Assembly: GCA_963682055.1 (NCBI GenBank)
Contig: OY821740.1
Location: forward strand, 34,926,795-34,990,794
Direction: 5' to 3'
DNA: 64,000 bases
DNA from: Primula veris
Lineage: Eukaryota > Streptophyta > Magnoliopsida > Ericales > Primulaceae
The notes under the pieces are model-generated. The model worked only from the letters and a program-made list of their open reading frames with translations, had not been told where the DNA came from and ran no database searches. Below, one piece after another: positions 25,326 to 38,329 of this stretch (positions are counted from its first letter, which is position 1; each line of letters begins with the position of its first letter). A program made the translations under genes and the position numbers.

Positions 25326-26078
25326 TAGGGTCAGGACTCGACCTGTAAACATTCAACCCGTATCCCAACCCGATTACTTTTGAAAGTGGAAAAATAATCC
25401 CGACCCCAACCCGATAAAATTGGGACCCAAATTTTCAGGATCTCGTAGTGTCGGGATAGGCTTAACCCGAATATCCTAATATATCTTTTTTATTTTACGA
25501 CAAAGTCTTTTTTTATTAACAATTTTTATTTGAGAAATCTAAACATGCTATTAATACGAAACATAATCCTAGTTTGAAAATAACACTCCTAATAAATAAA
25601 AAAAAAAAAAATTAACATGTAGTAGAAAAAATTGTGTGAAACTACAAATAATGAAGTAGATAAAAATTTATACGTTTTTTATCATATTCTTTTAATATTT
25701 AGTTTTATTCACACAAGCAACAATTATAATAATAAATGAGATACATTATCATTTTAATTTTTATAATCAAAAAATAATGATCACTTATCTTTTTTAAGTA
25801 ACAATAATTTTTTTAATTTAAATATATTTTTTATTTTAATAGTTTCATATATTAAAAATTATAAATCTATATTATACTTATCTAATTATAACTAATATAT
25901 GAAACAAAAAAGGTTGTAGCTCATGTGTTAAAACGAAAAAGATTATATTATATAATAAAATAAAATAAAATAAAATAAATAGAAATTCGGGTCGGGTCGG
26001 AACACCCGACGAAATTAAAATTGTCATTCGATCTTGAAGTTTGTCGGGTTAGGATTTCGGGATTTTCTCCCAACCCTA
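25326..26078. mobile_element. hAT-like nonautonomous element, 753 bp
   Basis: Ends are TAGGGTCAGGACTCGACC and, on the other strand, TAGGGTTGGGAG. An 8-bp target duplication with one mismatch flanks it (GTGACGGT at 25318-25325, GTGACAGT at 26079-26086). Both termini are rich in CCCGACCC/CGGGTCGGG words and the centre is AT-rich without coding sequence. Eight-bp duplications fit hAT. Confidence 0.65.
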
Positions 26079-26110
26079 GTGACAGTTATTAAGATGTCAT
26101 CACTCATCCT

Positions 26111-26206
26111 CATACACCAATAATCCTCTTTGTAGAGTAAACAAGGAAGAATCATGCTCATACACGAATAATCCTCTTTGTAGAGTAAACAAGGAAGAAT
26201 CATAAT
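26111..26206. repeat. 48-bp tandem duplication
   Basis: CATACACCAATAATCCTC at 26111 recurs as CATACACGAATAATCCTC at 26159, followed in both copies by TTTGTAGAGTAAACAAGG. Two near-identical copies. Confidence 0.8.
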
Positions 26207-26348
26207 AGGATTTTGCTTACAACGATAGCTAGCTTACGAGTTTAGTGATGAATTTATAAAACCGCTGTTTACTGACTTGTTTCAGCATTTATAACGATTT
26301 GTTAGCTTACAAACCAGTGAACAATATATTTGACCAAACTTTAGTGGT

Positions 26349-26616
26349 GGCAACACATACACCTCTTCAAATAATTTATCCCCGTGAATAAAGGCATTAC
26401 TTACAACAAGTTGGTATAAATAGTTAAATACCCTTTGAAAGCATCAATTGCAAATAATACTCACATATTTGTCATTTTAGCTAACATAAGAGATGGTTGA
26501 TTCAAAGCCTATCCCTATTTTTGTGTGTACCATTTAACAACTGGCCTTTCTTTATATACTTCGACTGTCGCATCAGTTTTGTGTTTAATCCTAAAAACCC
26601 ATTTAACGTACAGTTT
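26349..26616 (-). pseudogene. Degenerate Copia retrotransposon reverse-transcriptase fragment
   Basis: The minus strand encodes KLYVKWVFRIKHKTDATVEV, then YKERPVVKWYTQK, a stop, GIGFESTISYVS and a stop. Further on it encodes NAFIHGDKLFEEVYVLP. These match the Ty1/Copia RT blocks of the form KWVFRIK...YKARLVAKGFTQ and NAFLHGD.EEEVYM.LP. In-frame stops and a lost stretch show it is dead. No LTRs or other domains adjoin it. Confidence 0.75.
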
Positions 26617-26950
26617 ATTGTTTGATTTCATTTTGGCAAAGAAATCAATTTCCAAATATTATTTAAACTGTATCAAACTCGACATTATAGAGACTCAAAT
26701 CTAGAAAGAGAAAACTAATATAATTATATTTTGGTGGTTGATTAAAAAACAAGAAGAAGATATAATACACATTGCTCGTAACTAGTTGGACAGGCTGGCA
26801 TAGCAGATTAACTCATCAAAACTAACAAGTATCCAACTAATTACAGATTGACTTATTCATTCTTTTAAGTAACAAATAACTAGATAATAAGTTCAGAAAT
26901 TAATTTAAAAAAACTCTACACTTCAATACTATTTTTACTGCAAAAATAAC

Positions 26951-27090
26951 TTCAATCAGGGACGGCCAAATCTGTCAGAAATCTGTCGTGAAATAACAAA
27001 ATCCGTCAATAAAATTAAAATCCGTTACAAATCCGTATGTGATAAGGGCGTTGAGAAATAAATTTGTCACAAAACCCGTCCCTGATTGAA
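26951..27090. mobile_element. Small palindromic MITE-like element, 140 bp
   Basis: Perfect 15-bp inverted ends: TTCAATCAGGGACGG on the left and CCGTCCCTGATTGAA on the right. Internal words CTGTCAGAAATCTGTC and ATCCGTCAATAA resemble the CCGTCACTA-type elements elsewhere in the window. Confidence 0.55.
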
Positions 27091-29280
27091 CCTTGTTTTT
27101 GTATAACCTACTTTATCATAATTTGCAATTTCGAGGTTACACATTAAGATATACTATAAAAGAGAAATATAATTCTTTTAAGTCCTAATTAATGTGACCA
27201 AGTCTAATTGTTGGATAAAGTACAAGTATTTAATCCGCAAGGATTGTAAGTTTTGGGATATAATTGGTGCATGGTCAAGTTTACCCAACGACAATAGAAT
27301 CAATAGTACCTTCTGGTATTTCTATTTTGCTTTACACGGCTTACAATAGCTTTAGCTCTTTATTACCCAATATCCAATGCATGTACTACTAGATATCTCA
27401 TATCTTTATATATATATATATATAGTATGTACTAACCAAATCACTTTCTTTTTCATTTCACTTCCTTGAGAAGGATGAGAAGATATTACTAGATTAGAGA
27501 TACGAAAAAAATCCGACAGGGAAAAATAAAGAAGAAGATCGGAATAACATTGTTTGGACTATATATATTTATATATATATATGAGACTCTCTATGATATA
27601 TAAAATTTAAAAGTACGTACGTTGCTGAGTTGCTCCATAAATATAAACATTCCATATATATGTCACGTACTTTTCCTAAGGGTGGCAAAGTATATTACTA
27701 GAAAGAGACATGGCACATTCAAACTTATAATAAAAGTTTTATAGCTCAAGAACATAAACTTTTTGTCCAGTGAGGAACGGTAACCTTTGATTTCCTTATT
27801 CAATACTAAACCCACATGCAATATACATATCTATATGTATATATATTTATATATATATGCATTATGTTAATCGATATACATTTTTTCCGGAGCTTTATAG
27901 ACTATCATCTTTCAAGGAAATGAACAATGTGGTGACCATAAGTCTCGTGTACGCCTCCCAAATATAGTTAAGAATGATTGAAATGTATAGAACAACCGGA
28001 CTTGTTTTTTTTTTTTTTGAAAGTATGGTTCCGGCTTGTGCAAGGGATTATCGAGACCATTAAAAGCCTCAAAGAATTAAAGTGCAATTTAGCCAAACCC
28101 TCACCGGAGCAAAATATAGTAAAGTGTATTCATTAGAATGATGATATACATGTGCTTTGGAACAAATGAAATAAAGTGTTATTCAAACTATAGGGAGGAG
28201 TAAGGATTGCGGCACTGAATTTGACTGCTTTTGGAATTGTATAGATTCTAATGTTTCACTATTTTTGAAAACAAATACTTTGGTTTCAGAACCTTCTAAT
28301 TCTTTTTTAATTAAATTTTCCTTTATTTCAAAAAGCTATATATTCTTTCATGGTATATTAATTAGTACATTCTTCACGTTACATTGCTTATGACTTAAGG
28401 AAGCACAGTGTTATCTAAATATTTTGGAAATAAAGAAAATGGTCAAAATTATCTAGAATAAGCCTTTTTATGGGTGAAGCTAGCTAGCTAGTCTGATACA
28501 GTATATGACGGCTTTAATTAGATGTACTGGTCCAAATTATTAAATTCTTAAACTGTAAATTCAGGTAAGTGTTGAATTAGGAGTATAAAATTATGCATTA
28601 GTCTTGATAAACAACCATACGTGGAAAAGTCTGTATTATGTTCTACATTTTAAATGATCTCAAATCATTGTGACTCGCCAAGAAATTAACTAGAGATACA
28701 TATTGTGCACTCGTAAAAGCAAAACATCTCATATGATTGTTGTAATTAATTAATGATATTATAATGTTATCCTCCTTTGACCAGCTTGGATTAATTAGGC
28801 CTAGCTAGTTAATTTGCTTTTAAGAAAAAAGATTTATCTTAATTTAATAAAATCTGGCTCGACATTAGACTATATTCACTCGTTCATACTGTACTATATA
28901 ATGTATAACATCTTTGTATATGGTAAAATTATCTCGTCTCTGATAGAACCACTCGTTCTTTAATCAACAATAATTCAAAATTGGGATTTCTACAGATCGG
29001 CAATTGGTTATGCATGCAACATACATTCCCATACAAAAAAGCCTTAAAAGAAGATATCAGCAAAAGCTTTATGAAATATCCCACTAATTTTCCTTTCTTT
29101 AAAAACTCCACCTATCATTTTTCTTTTCCTTTTCCTTTATCTCTTTTATTTCGCCTAGTTTAAATGAATTGAGTTGATTACAACTTTTGAGGATGAAGTG
29201 AAGAATAACATAAAGAAACATAGATATGTATGTACACAAAGCCCTAAATTAATTCCCTCGATTTCCGAGCTATGTGTAAG
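27091..29280. other. Intergenic, AT-rich
   Basis: No coding region seen. AT microsatellites occur at about 27406-27424, 27560-27582 and 27820-27860. Confidence 0.4.
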
Positions 29281-29287
29281 CAACTAG

Positions 29288-29297
29288 TGTATATATA
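29288..29297 (+). promoter_or_regulatory. Candidate TATA box of the RanBP2-type zinc-finger gene
   Basis: GTATATATACC lies about 30 bp before a probable transcription start near 29320. A non-coding first exon then ends at 29380 (ATCAAG|GTGAGT), and its intron would run to the acceptor at 30253 just before the start codon. Confidence 0.4.
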
Positions 29298-30259
29298 CCA
29301 CACTACCAAAACTAAATCACATAAGAGTAATTCGTTTTCTTCTTGCTAGCTTGTTACACGGCTTCTTTTCTTTAATCAAGGTGAGTTTTATTTATTTATT
29401 ATCTTTAACCAGGTTCTTCATACACTCACATATATGATGTTTGTTAATAGATCATATAGATTATTTGTGAGTTTTAGTTGCATGTGATCTTGTGATGATC
29501 CCAACTTTTATTCAAGAAGGTTGTTGGTTGGATACCATATATAGTTCGAGTTCCCATGTTCTTTTGTAGTTCAGGGCACATTAAAACTTCATATTATTGA
29601 AAACTGGATGGTTTTTGGATTGGATGGAATTCTTTTAATTATAAATAAAATAGTGTTATTTATTTCTCGAATAATTCTAGAAATAAATTGTTTATTTGAG
29701 GCAAAACCAGCCACAACCTTGACATCACATGAACATGCAATTTCTATTTGCAGCTGCTTTTATATATTTTTTTATACATATGCAATACATACTAGAAGGC
29801 ATATTCCCTAATTAAATTGGTAATATTGAGTTATGTGTTCTCATATCCTTACATCAACACAGTCACCTTCAACTGTATTTCACTTGAAATATATTATATT
29901 TCTTACTATCAAAAAGGATAAACACTACAAAATAAGTTAGTATACCATTTACATGTCTCTTACTAAAGTGATTTTTCAGCAGACTAGCAACAGAAAAGCA
30001 ATAGATTCTAATACACTTGCTAAATTAGCGGCTTTGAGTATATACCATAAGGATAACAGCATAATGTATCTTACTATCTTGACATATTGTCATGCTGAAA
30101 GAATCTAATACTTACTCATTCTGATTTGAGTCCAAATGTGTTATTTTGTAATAGTCTATCTTAAAAAAAATCATATATACAATATTTATAGAGAGGAGTT
30201 TCTGATCATGTCCTCTCCCTCACCCACTATTCTTTTTCTGGTCATGTAAGCAGGAAAGG

Positions 30260-31356
30260 ATGAACAGGCCAGGAGATTGGAATTGTAGGGCATGCCACTA
30301 CCTCAACTTCCAAAGAAGGGACTCATGTCAAAAGTGTGGTGACCCAAAACCTAGAGGCCCTATTCATGATCAACACTATGGAGTAAATTTTAGGGGTATA
30401 AGCGGGTCCTCGTCCCCTTCCTTTTTGCTATTTGGCAATACCACTGCTCCAGGCCCTGATGTGAGGCCTGGAGACTGGTATTGCCACCTTAACGATTGTG
30501 GTACTCACAACTTTGCAAACCGGTCCACTTGCTTCAAATGTGGGTCTCCCAAGGATGATTTGACATATGGCGGTGGTGGTTTAGGGTTGGAAAATGACAT
30601 GGCTCGTGCTAGAGGCCATGGAATTCCAGGTGGTGGTGGCGGTGGTAGTAGCAGTGGAAGTAACAGTCGTGTTGGGTGGAAGTCCGGTGATTGGATCTGC
30701 TCCAGGTAAAGCTCATTTCAAATTTTTTGAACTATAGGCTTTTAAAAAAAATATGTTTGGGTAATTCGTCCGACATTAAACAGCTATAGAAGTTTGGTAG
30801 GTAAAATAATCATTTCAGACTTATAGGACTAAAACAAATCATTTCATGTTGCGAATTTCAGAACATTGTATAATAAAATAGACAAATTGCAAATTTTAGT
30901 GAATGTGCTTCGCCATCCCGTAAAGTTTTTTCTCTCTCCAAAATATCTGTTACATTTCCTTGTTTGATCCAGATTTTGCAACGATTCTTTTGATTCTTAA
31001 GGCCTGGAAAAAGGTATTAATACTAATGTAACCCTGATTAAGAAAACAATTATTAAGCAAACTACATAAGATAACATGTTTTGGTTTTTTTACTTCATAT
31101 GGAACTAGTGTCTATTTTGTTAAAGAATAAATACTGTCTTGACAAACTAAGAAACATTAGCCGCTAGCACTAGTATTTCTCATAAATTCATGTGAGAAAT
31201 GTTTGGATGGATCATAATGGATAATTACTACCTTTTTTCTTTGGAAAAATATGCAGATTGGGCTGCCATGAGCACAACTTTGCAAGTCGAACCGAATGTT
31301 TCAGTTGCAACGCGCCAAGGGAGCTGTTCGGTAGCAGCTGGTCCTCCCATTCTTAA
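30260..31356 (+). CDS. RanBP2-type (NZF) zinc-finger protein with three fingers, 181 aa
   Basis: Two coding exons (30260-30705 and 31257-31356, phase 2 junction) give 181 aa; a non-coding first exon ends at 29380. Finger 1 starts PGDWNCRACHYLNFQRRDSC (C9, C12, C23, C26). Finger 2 is GDWYCHLNDCGTHNFANRST (C75, C80, C91, C94). Finger 3 spans the splice junction, GDWICSRLGCHEHNF to ECFSCNAP (C147, C152, C163, C166). A Gly/Ser-rich linker lies between fingers 2 and 3. Layout and length match a plant family that includes Arabidopsis At3g15680 (about 164 aa). RanBP2-type fingers bind single-stranded RNA or ubiquitin in other proteins; the role of this family is not established, so RNA binding is inference. 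Termination TAA is at 31354-31356; a 96-bp intron follows in the 3'UTR. Confidence 0.9.
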
Positions 31357-31385
31357 AATATGTATGAAATTCTCTGGTGAAACAG

Positions 31386-31481
31386 GTAAACTCTGGCTAT
31401 TCACAGTATTCTAACCCAATTCACTTTCGATTATTGTAATTAATTTACATCCACTTATATGTTATAATATTTTAATTTCAG
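31386..31481 (+). other. Probable 3'UTR intron of the zinc-finger gene
   Basis: Donor GAAACAG|GTAAAC and acceptor TTTCAG|GTGC bound a 96-bp AT-rich segment 29 nt after the stop codon. The downstream exon continues into a likely 3'UTR to about 31,760. Confidence 0.55.
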
Positions 31482-31799
31482 GTGCTATTTAGATGTAGTC
31501 TGGAAGAGGAAACATGGAATGGTCATCATCGAAAATTTTATGCCAAGTCACTTTATTATTCGTGTTTGTTTTGTTTTGTTTTCCATTTTCCTTATTGTTG
31601 TTGTTCTTCATCTTAATGATATCATCGCGGCTTAGAGGAGATTATAGGAACTAGATATGGTCCGGAACTATTGGTCAGTTAGGGTTTGCGAACCTCATTT
31701 TGTGAGCTTGGTGGAAATTAAAAGTAACCATATTGTAGTTCATGCACTTTTATTATTGAAAGTACTTTTTGCAGACATGCAGTTTGCTTTTCTCTATTT

Positions 31800-34700
31800 A
31801 TGTATTTATTTATAATTTTGCCTGGTAGTTAGTTTGAAAAGCTCAATCACAGCATAAGTGAAATCCTTGAGATTTATAAAATTCTAGTTTCTTCAAGCAC
31901 ACAATTCTCTGATAAAAGAATCAATTCATCAAGAACTCTAGTTTCTATCTAATAATAATTGAATTGCAATTTAATAATCACACATTTTACAGAACCAAAT
32001 ACAGATGAACAATTAAGAATATTGAATAAGGGAAACTGAACACACAAACATATACAAAATAAAAGAAAACGATATAGCCCTTTCACAAGTCGAATTCATG
32101 AAATCATGCCAATTCGTCTTTTTTTGGGAACAAGGTAAGCGTGTAATATTAATGTTGTAAACAGTCCCCTATACTAGTTAGCTACAAGGATCATGAAGAA
32201 AGTATATACTTATAACCTAATTAAGTACCTAACAAAAAAGTGGTCTAGTTTTCAAGCATTATACAAAAATCTATATTGAGAACTCCTCCAAATTTATTCT
32301 GAGCTTGCTATGCATGTTGCTTATGTACTTGAAAACCATCCGGAGAGACGACTTAGTATTCCGTAATATTCCACAAATCTTGTCAAGTTCTTAATTAGCT
32401 AGCCTCCTTCTTCTAAAACTATATAATTAGTTATAGTTATTACAAATGATGTTACGAATATGCAAAAAAATTAGTGGTTTCTCATTGCGATCAGTTTCGA
32501 ACAGTGAGTTTTGCAAGGAAAATTATTCCATGAACCGGTCTATCCTTGAAAATGACACACTAGCTAGTGCATGAACCGGGTCAATCAAATACTCACTCGA
32601 TTTGTTATCACATGCGTTAAAGGGAGTATATACTAAATCAAGTGAAAGCAACTAGTGTTAATAATTACTTACAATGATAATACAATATCTTAAAACAAAA
32701 TAAAGCCATGCAACTGCATATATGTTCTACGCTACATTAATACATGATATCAAGGCTATATATATCGATCTAATAAAAGTTCTCTATTTTTTGTAAAAAT
32801 CAAAGAAGCGTTCATGACTTTAATACATGTAGTTCAACTCTCATTAATTACCTAGCCAATAGTACTGTAAATTTCATTTACACAAATAATTCTTTAAGGT
32901 GATATTCGATCCTAAAGAAATGAAGATCCATAGAAAAAAATAGACAAACATTAATTGCTAAGTAGTACTTGATTTTCTATTATTCAAACTTAGGTTTGCT
33001 TGTCTGCAACTTAATTCTAGTTAAGTTAGTTTATTTATTTTTTTGGTTTTCAATTAGCTGCTGTGCATTCGACTGCTCAGATAATTTTGATTCTGATAAA
33101 TTATAAGATGTAAGATGGAGAATATTTTCTAGATTTGAAGGAAAAGAAAAATCCTGCTTAAAAGTTGCAAGGTTGCAACAAAGATGCACTCAGTAATATT
33201 CTTCCTATCACGTGAGGACACCAAGATTTCTGGTAATTTAATGAATTAATTCTAATCAAGAAGATAGTAATAGCTTACATAGGATTCCAAGCTTTGAGTT
33301 ATTGGGTTCCACTCATTCATTGACCTGATGAAACACACTTAACTAAGAGGGCTTAATTTATTGGTCAAAAAGCAACTATACATCCTTTAATTGGTGTCTG
33401 CATTTTGCTTAGCTTTTAGCAAGAATCTTGTTTTCCTTTTGGCAACTTTGGTGTTAGTTCATGTGGGTCATTGATGATAGCCAAGTACCTCCCTTACTTT
33501 CATAAAACTTTAGATAAAATGTAATCTATATTAACACAGAATAAAATTATTAATAGTACAATATCGTGGACAAATCATCATATATTATAGTAAGGTATAG
33601 ATATAGGGAAGAACAATCAACTGATTAAGATTGTTGAAATGTAACAACTTCCTTATGCGTGCTATATATGTACCTAATACTATTGTCTCATCCCATCATG
33701 AATTTGAGTCAAAAAGTTTTAAGTGAGTAATAACTAAACTGTGATTTCTTCGCAATTTAATCTGGTTATGTTAATTTGTGAGTCAAGAAATATGACTAAC
33801 CAAGTTAAATTGCCATATTTAAGCCTAACTTCTTTATTTATATAATTACTAGATGTTGCTGTTTCGCTGCGGACCTCTGGTTTCAAACAACTTAAAGAAC
33901 TTAAGTTGATGTACTATTTGTGAGTATTAAGTTGAATGAACTCGGCTTTTCCTGGTCTCAAATAAGCCAGTGTATTTAAACTCTATAACCCAACTCGCTC
34001 TTATGTCTTATCGGTTTATATTGTTGTGTTATTACTAATAATTAGTGAACATAATATCATGACCCATAGGGTGTTAACACATTCTACTAGCATACACATA
34101 ATCAACTCGAACCAAGACACCAAGTACATGGAGCATACTTGCCTTATGAACCTAGTTATGATAATGACACGAGCAAATAAACATACCAAGACTCTCAAAC
34201 TATTGACACAACACCACAATTGCTTTGATCTTGTAATCAAATATTGAATCTCTTGCTTTGCCACAAACCTTTCATTGATTTTCTTACAACATGGTATGCA
34301 ATATATGCATGGGAGAATCCTTATCGCCTTGAAAGAAGAAAATTACTTTTCTTTTTCTTTTTGTAATGCTCTGGAAAGGACTTTTTAAGAGCTTTAAATG
34401 ATGGCAAAAAATGGCATATGCCCTCAAAACCAACTTTGTTAATTCACTTATTATCTAAAGGGTTGAAGTTGTAAAAATAGTGAGACGGTCAATGCAAAGT
34501 AAAAATGAAACCACACTTTTATCAAATGGCTTTAAAGCATGAAAAGGGAATTTTATTGTATGGGTTTAAAATTTTGTTACTTTAGCTTTTTTGCTAGCTA
34601 AGCTATTTAATACCCCCTCCAGTGGACTAAATTTACAAGGGAATGGGCTTCAACAAGAACTATTAGGCATTATCCTACAAATGTGAATGTGTTTTCCTTT

Positions 34701-35404
34701 AATCACAATGTGTTTCAAGCCATATAGGCAAAGAGTTGGTTTAACCTTCATGGCCAATTCCGGTTTTAGACCAAGCTTAATGCGAGTTTCATCAGTGCAC
34801 GCTAACTACTCAGACGCAGGGACGCCAGAATTTGATTCATATGTATGCAAATATTAATGTCTATATAGAATACTATAAACTTAATACACTAGGCAATCAT
34901 AAGAAAAGTAGATGCTTGTTTAAAGGTGGTTAAGGCGTGTGTTATATTTCCAAGGTAAGCAAGTCCAGTTCTTGTCGCCCTCAAGTCTTTTTGTACATTT
35001 GATTTTGGAAGTTAAAAGAAATATAAGGGGGGATAGGAAATAAGACCTACAAGTAATCAAGGAAGTAAATTAATACCATCTAAAACTACATACCTCAATG
35101 ATCTAGTAACACAATGGAGCTTTAAATTTTAACTAGAGTTGTCTAAGTTATACTTTTTCATGCCACAGCTAGAGATTCAGTAAAAGAACATTTTTCTGTA
35201 TGCATATATTTGAACTACTAGGGCTCCCCAGTCTATAGGACCGGCCTTACTCGAACGAAATTATACGAACGGAGTCCTAGATTATTGTGGTATCAAAATT
35301 ATACCCAGACCAAAGTTATGCGAGCTAGTGTAGGGCACTTGAGGAACTTCAAATGCAATGTTAACTAAAAGCAAATGGAAAAAATCCAACTTTATTGCTG
35401 CATT
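31800..35404. other. Intergenic, AT-rich
   Basis: No gene or clear repeat family identified; only short ORFs without recognisable motifs. Confidence 0.4.
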
Positions 35405-35876
35405 GGGTATTTTTTCACTTTTGTACGTCCTACTATTGACTTTTTACGATTTTATACACCATACTACCAGATTATTTAATTAGTACTCATTACTATAACT
35501 TTTCGATGATTTTATACACTTCCGTCCAGTAAAATTAAAAATTACATCCAAAAAAAAATGTGGTAAGAAAATATTTTATCATTACCCCTAAAGTTCAAGC
35601 TAGACTTAAAAATTTAAACGAGTTTATACATAATTATTTTGTAGTATGGAATGAACATGATACTTTTGAGGTAAGTAGGCTACATGAATCACGGTATGTA
35701 AATGATATTACGGAAGAAAAATGTGGGTGTGATATGTGAAAGTCGAGTGGGGGGAAATTATTATACGGAAGTGTATAAAATCACCGAAAAGTAGTATGGT
35801 GTACTAATTAAATAATCTGGTAATATGACTTAAAAAATCGTAAAAAGTCTATGTTGTACGAAAGTGCAAAAAACCC
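35405..35876. mobile_element. Long-TIR MITE, about 472 bp
   Basis: Left arm starts GGGTATTTTTTCACTTTTGT; the right arm read on the other strand starts GGGTTTTTTGCACTTTCGT. Pairing continues for over 100 bp (TACCAGATTATTTAATTAGTA versus TACTAATTAAATAATCTGG). No coding sequence. The target duplication is not resolved, so the superfamily is left open; the long arms suggest Mutator-like. Confidence 0.6.
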
Positions 35877-36777
35877 TTGGGCATTACAAAAGTATTAAGA
35901 AAGAAAAAGGCAAACAGTAACTTTGTTTACACTGGCAAAAAAAAAAAGCATATCGATCTACGTTCAGGACAGTTTGTTGATAGGTTGATTTATGTCCTCA
36001 ATTCCTTCAAATAATTTCCATATATTGCAGCAATGCCTTTATACAGAACTGAATCAGGAACTGCTCAAAGAAGAGACTAAAATTCATATCTAAGTTGGAA
36101 TTCTTTCTAGAGTCAGAATGGCAGATAACTATAATTGGAAATTCTGAAGTCAAAAGCTAATCGTGCCAAGTATTTTTTGGTTAGTTATGAAGGGTTGTAT
36201 TCCATTACTGTCAGTATAGTTACTTTGTCACTTTATGTTTAAGCCTTAGTAAAGGAGAAATAAAGCTTATTGGGGGTTACGGCTTTATTACTCCACTTCA
36301 GTGAGCTAATTTTGTTACACTCTTCTCAAAGACAGATTGGGAATAAAGGGACTTGTAAATTCAAGGATAATCGTTAGATCATTCTTTACTTACAAAATAA
36401 CCATTTTTCTTTTTCTGTATGGTACGTATACCGTGAACATACATAAATATGATTCTGAACCTCAATATTGTGAAACAATTGCGTTTTAGTTTGCTCAAAC
36501 ATGAGGAGCAGGGCTGAACTATGAGAAACATTAGAAAACACAATTATAGAACAGAACCATGAGACATATCACATATTTTAAAACTTTCACCTCTTATTTC
36601 TATCCATATACAGAGAACTTGAAGTGGGGTGCTACACAAGCCTTGCCCATAGATTATTTTTAAGCAAATGGCAGATAAAGCATCACTGATAGTTTTTATG
36701 AACAAAATTCGAAAAGAAATTTTGAGGCAGAGGCGTACGCTTTGAACTTACAAAGCTACGTATAACAATCACCTCAA

Positions 36778-37072
36778 TCAACTTGGCTTTGAAGAGCTTC
36801 TAGGAGGTTTGGCAATGGGACGAGCAGAGGCAACCCTTTTGTCGTTCTTTAAATCGAACTTGACCGCTGAAAAGGCCAGACCAAGAGCAATTATTAGAGT
36901 CCGGGACATGAAAATGGTCTTTGTGAAGTCCGTATTAATATATGGGCTTTGCAGAAATCCCTTCTTTGATAAGGCCCCAAATGATTAAAAGTATTCTAAA
37001 CATGCTCATTCTCCCAGCTTTAAGAATACCAATAATTTCCCCTGCCACAGATAGATAACTCCCTGCAAGCAC
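36778..37072 (-). pseudogene. Fragment of an unidentified membrane protein, frameshifted
   Basis: After an acceptor-like CTAAGCAG the minus strand encodes VLAGSYLSVAGEIIGILKAG, then MFRILLIIWGLIKEGI and AKP. An extra TATT appears at about 36935-36940, giving a stop. In the shifted frame it continues NTDFTKTIFMSRTLIIALGL, AFSAVKFDLKND and ends ARPIAKPPRSSSKPS with TGA at 36780-36778. Three hydrophobic segments and a basic tail look like the C-terminal part of a small plant membrane protein. I do not recognise the family and find no convincing upstream exons. It may be a pseudogene, or the frameshift may be an assembly error. Confidence 0.5.
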
Positions 37073-37851
37073 CTGCTTAGAGAAAACGGGAATTTTTTTT
37101 AGAGGAAATCCTGTGAGGAATAAAAAATAAGAAACTCGAGTTTTGAATTTTGTCACTCCTTGGTACAGAATAATAGTTATCTTGAAGAGAAGAAAATTCG
37201 AGGTGAGAAATAAGTTCAGTAAACAGTATGATATACTGATTAGTAACTTGCTTTTAATCAGATCTTCACTACATCTAGAGCCTCGATTTCCAAAAAAAAC
37301 TCAACAAAAGAATTTATGAAAATTTAAACTTTTGAGCAGGTTCATTGATAAATTGCTAACAGTCCTTACTAATCCGCTAAATGCAATTCTTTTTAGAAAT
37401 TCATAAATAGACTGTTTCCCAGGTGTCTTCTCATGCAGAAATGTGACAGACGTATGACCAATACTGTGCAATTGCAAAGTGATAGCTATCAATTTTACAG
37501 TATTTCAAAGAGTATCAAATGTGATTTTCCATATTGATTATTGTACTTGGTTGAAGAACACAGGACCATCCAAACAATTGCAGTTGGTATATGCACCCTC
37601 CATGTTAAGATACCGGATAATATATGCATTTACTTATTTCGCGGTGTGGATTTTTATCTATCTGATTTAAACAGCGAATCACCAGAAATATTATGCACGC
37701 CTGTATTTCTTGTACACACACATAATCAGATATTCATGTCATCAAAAGATACATAATTATGTATTACTTGCATTTTCCACATATAATACACACGGACTGA
37801 GGACTAAGAGTTCTCATGTCGCATGGTTTTGTACCCTGTTCTCGTCCGTTA

Positions 37852-38329
37852 CAGGGGCGGAACCATGATGGTTTTTTTGAAGGTCCGTGGCGTAAAAAAT
37901 ATGTCGAATAGAGGATAAAATAAATAAGATCTAATACAAAAATAAAGAATTTTTTCTATGTTTAACATAACATAAAATAAATATGAAGTTAAGACAAATA
38001 GTATTGAACAATAAAATATATTTTGTAGTAATATTTGTTTGGAAAAATAGAATGGTCATTTACAAAATTTGATAATTTCAAGATAAAAAACAGAAATTTT
38101 TAGAAAAAAACAACTGACATGATTTAAATTCCTAACCTTCTACTATTTTAAAGCTAATTTTACCACTACACCAACAACTATTTTGTTTAATTAGGGGGAC
38201 TATCAATGTATATATCTTTAAAAAAATTAAATTGCACATATAAAAAAAATAAAAAAAAATTTGAAAATCGCCGTCGGGGTCGCCGGGTGTGACCGTGGCC
38301 ACCCCAGCCATCCTCTGGGTCCGCCCCTG
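37852..38329. mobile_element. hAT-like MITE, 478 bp
   Basis: Termini are CAGGGGCGGAACC and, at the right end, GGGTCCGCCCCTG, an inverted repeat of CAGGGGCGGA type as in Ac-like hAT elements. The interior is AT-rich without an ORF. Flanking 8-mers do not match well, so the insertion is old or the edges are off by a few bases. Confidence 0.6.

Noticed and set aside
37301..37492. 63-codon minus-strand ORF upstream of the membrane-protein fragment, considered as a missing exon
   Set aside because: No hydrophobic or family motif and no splice sites that would join it in phase to 37072.
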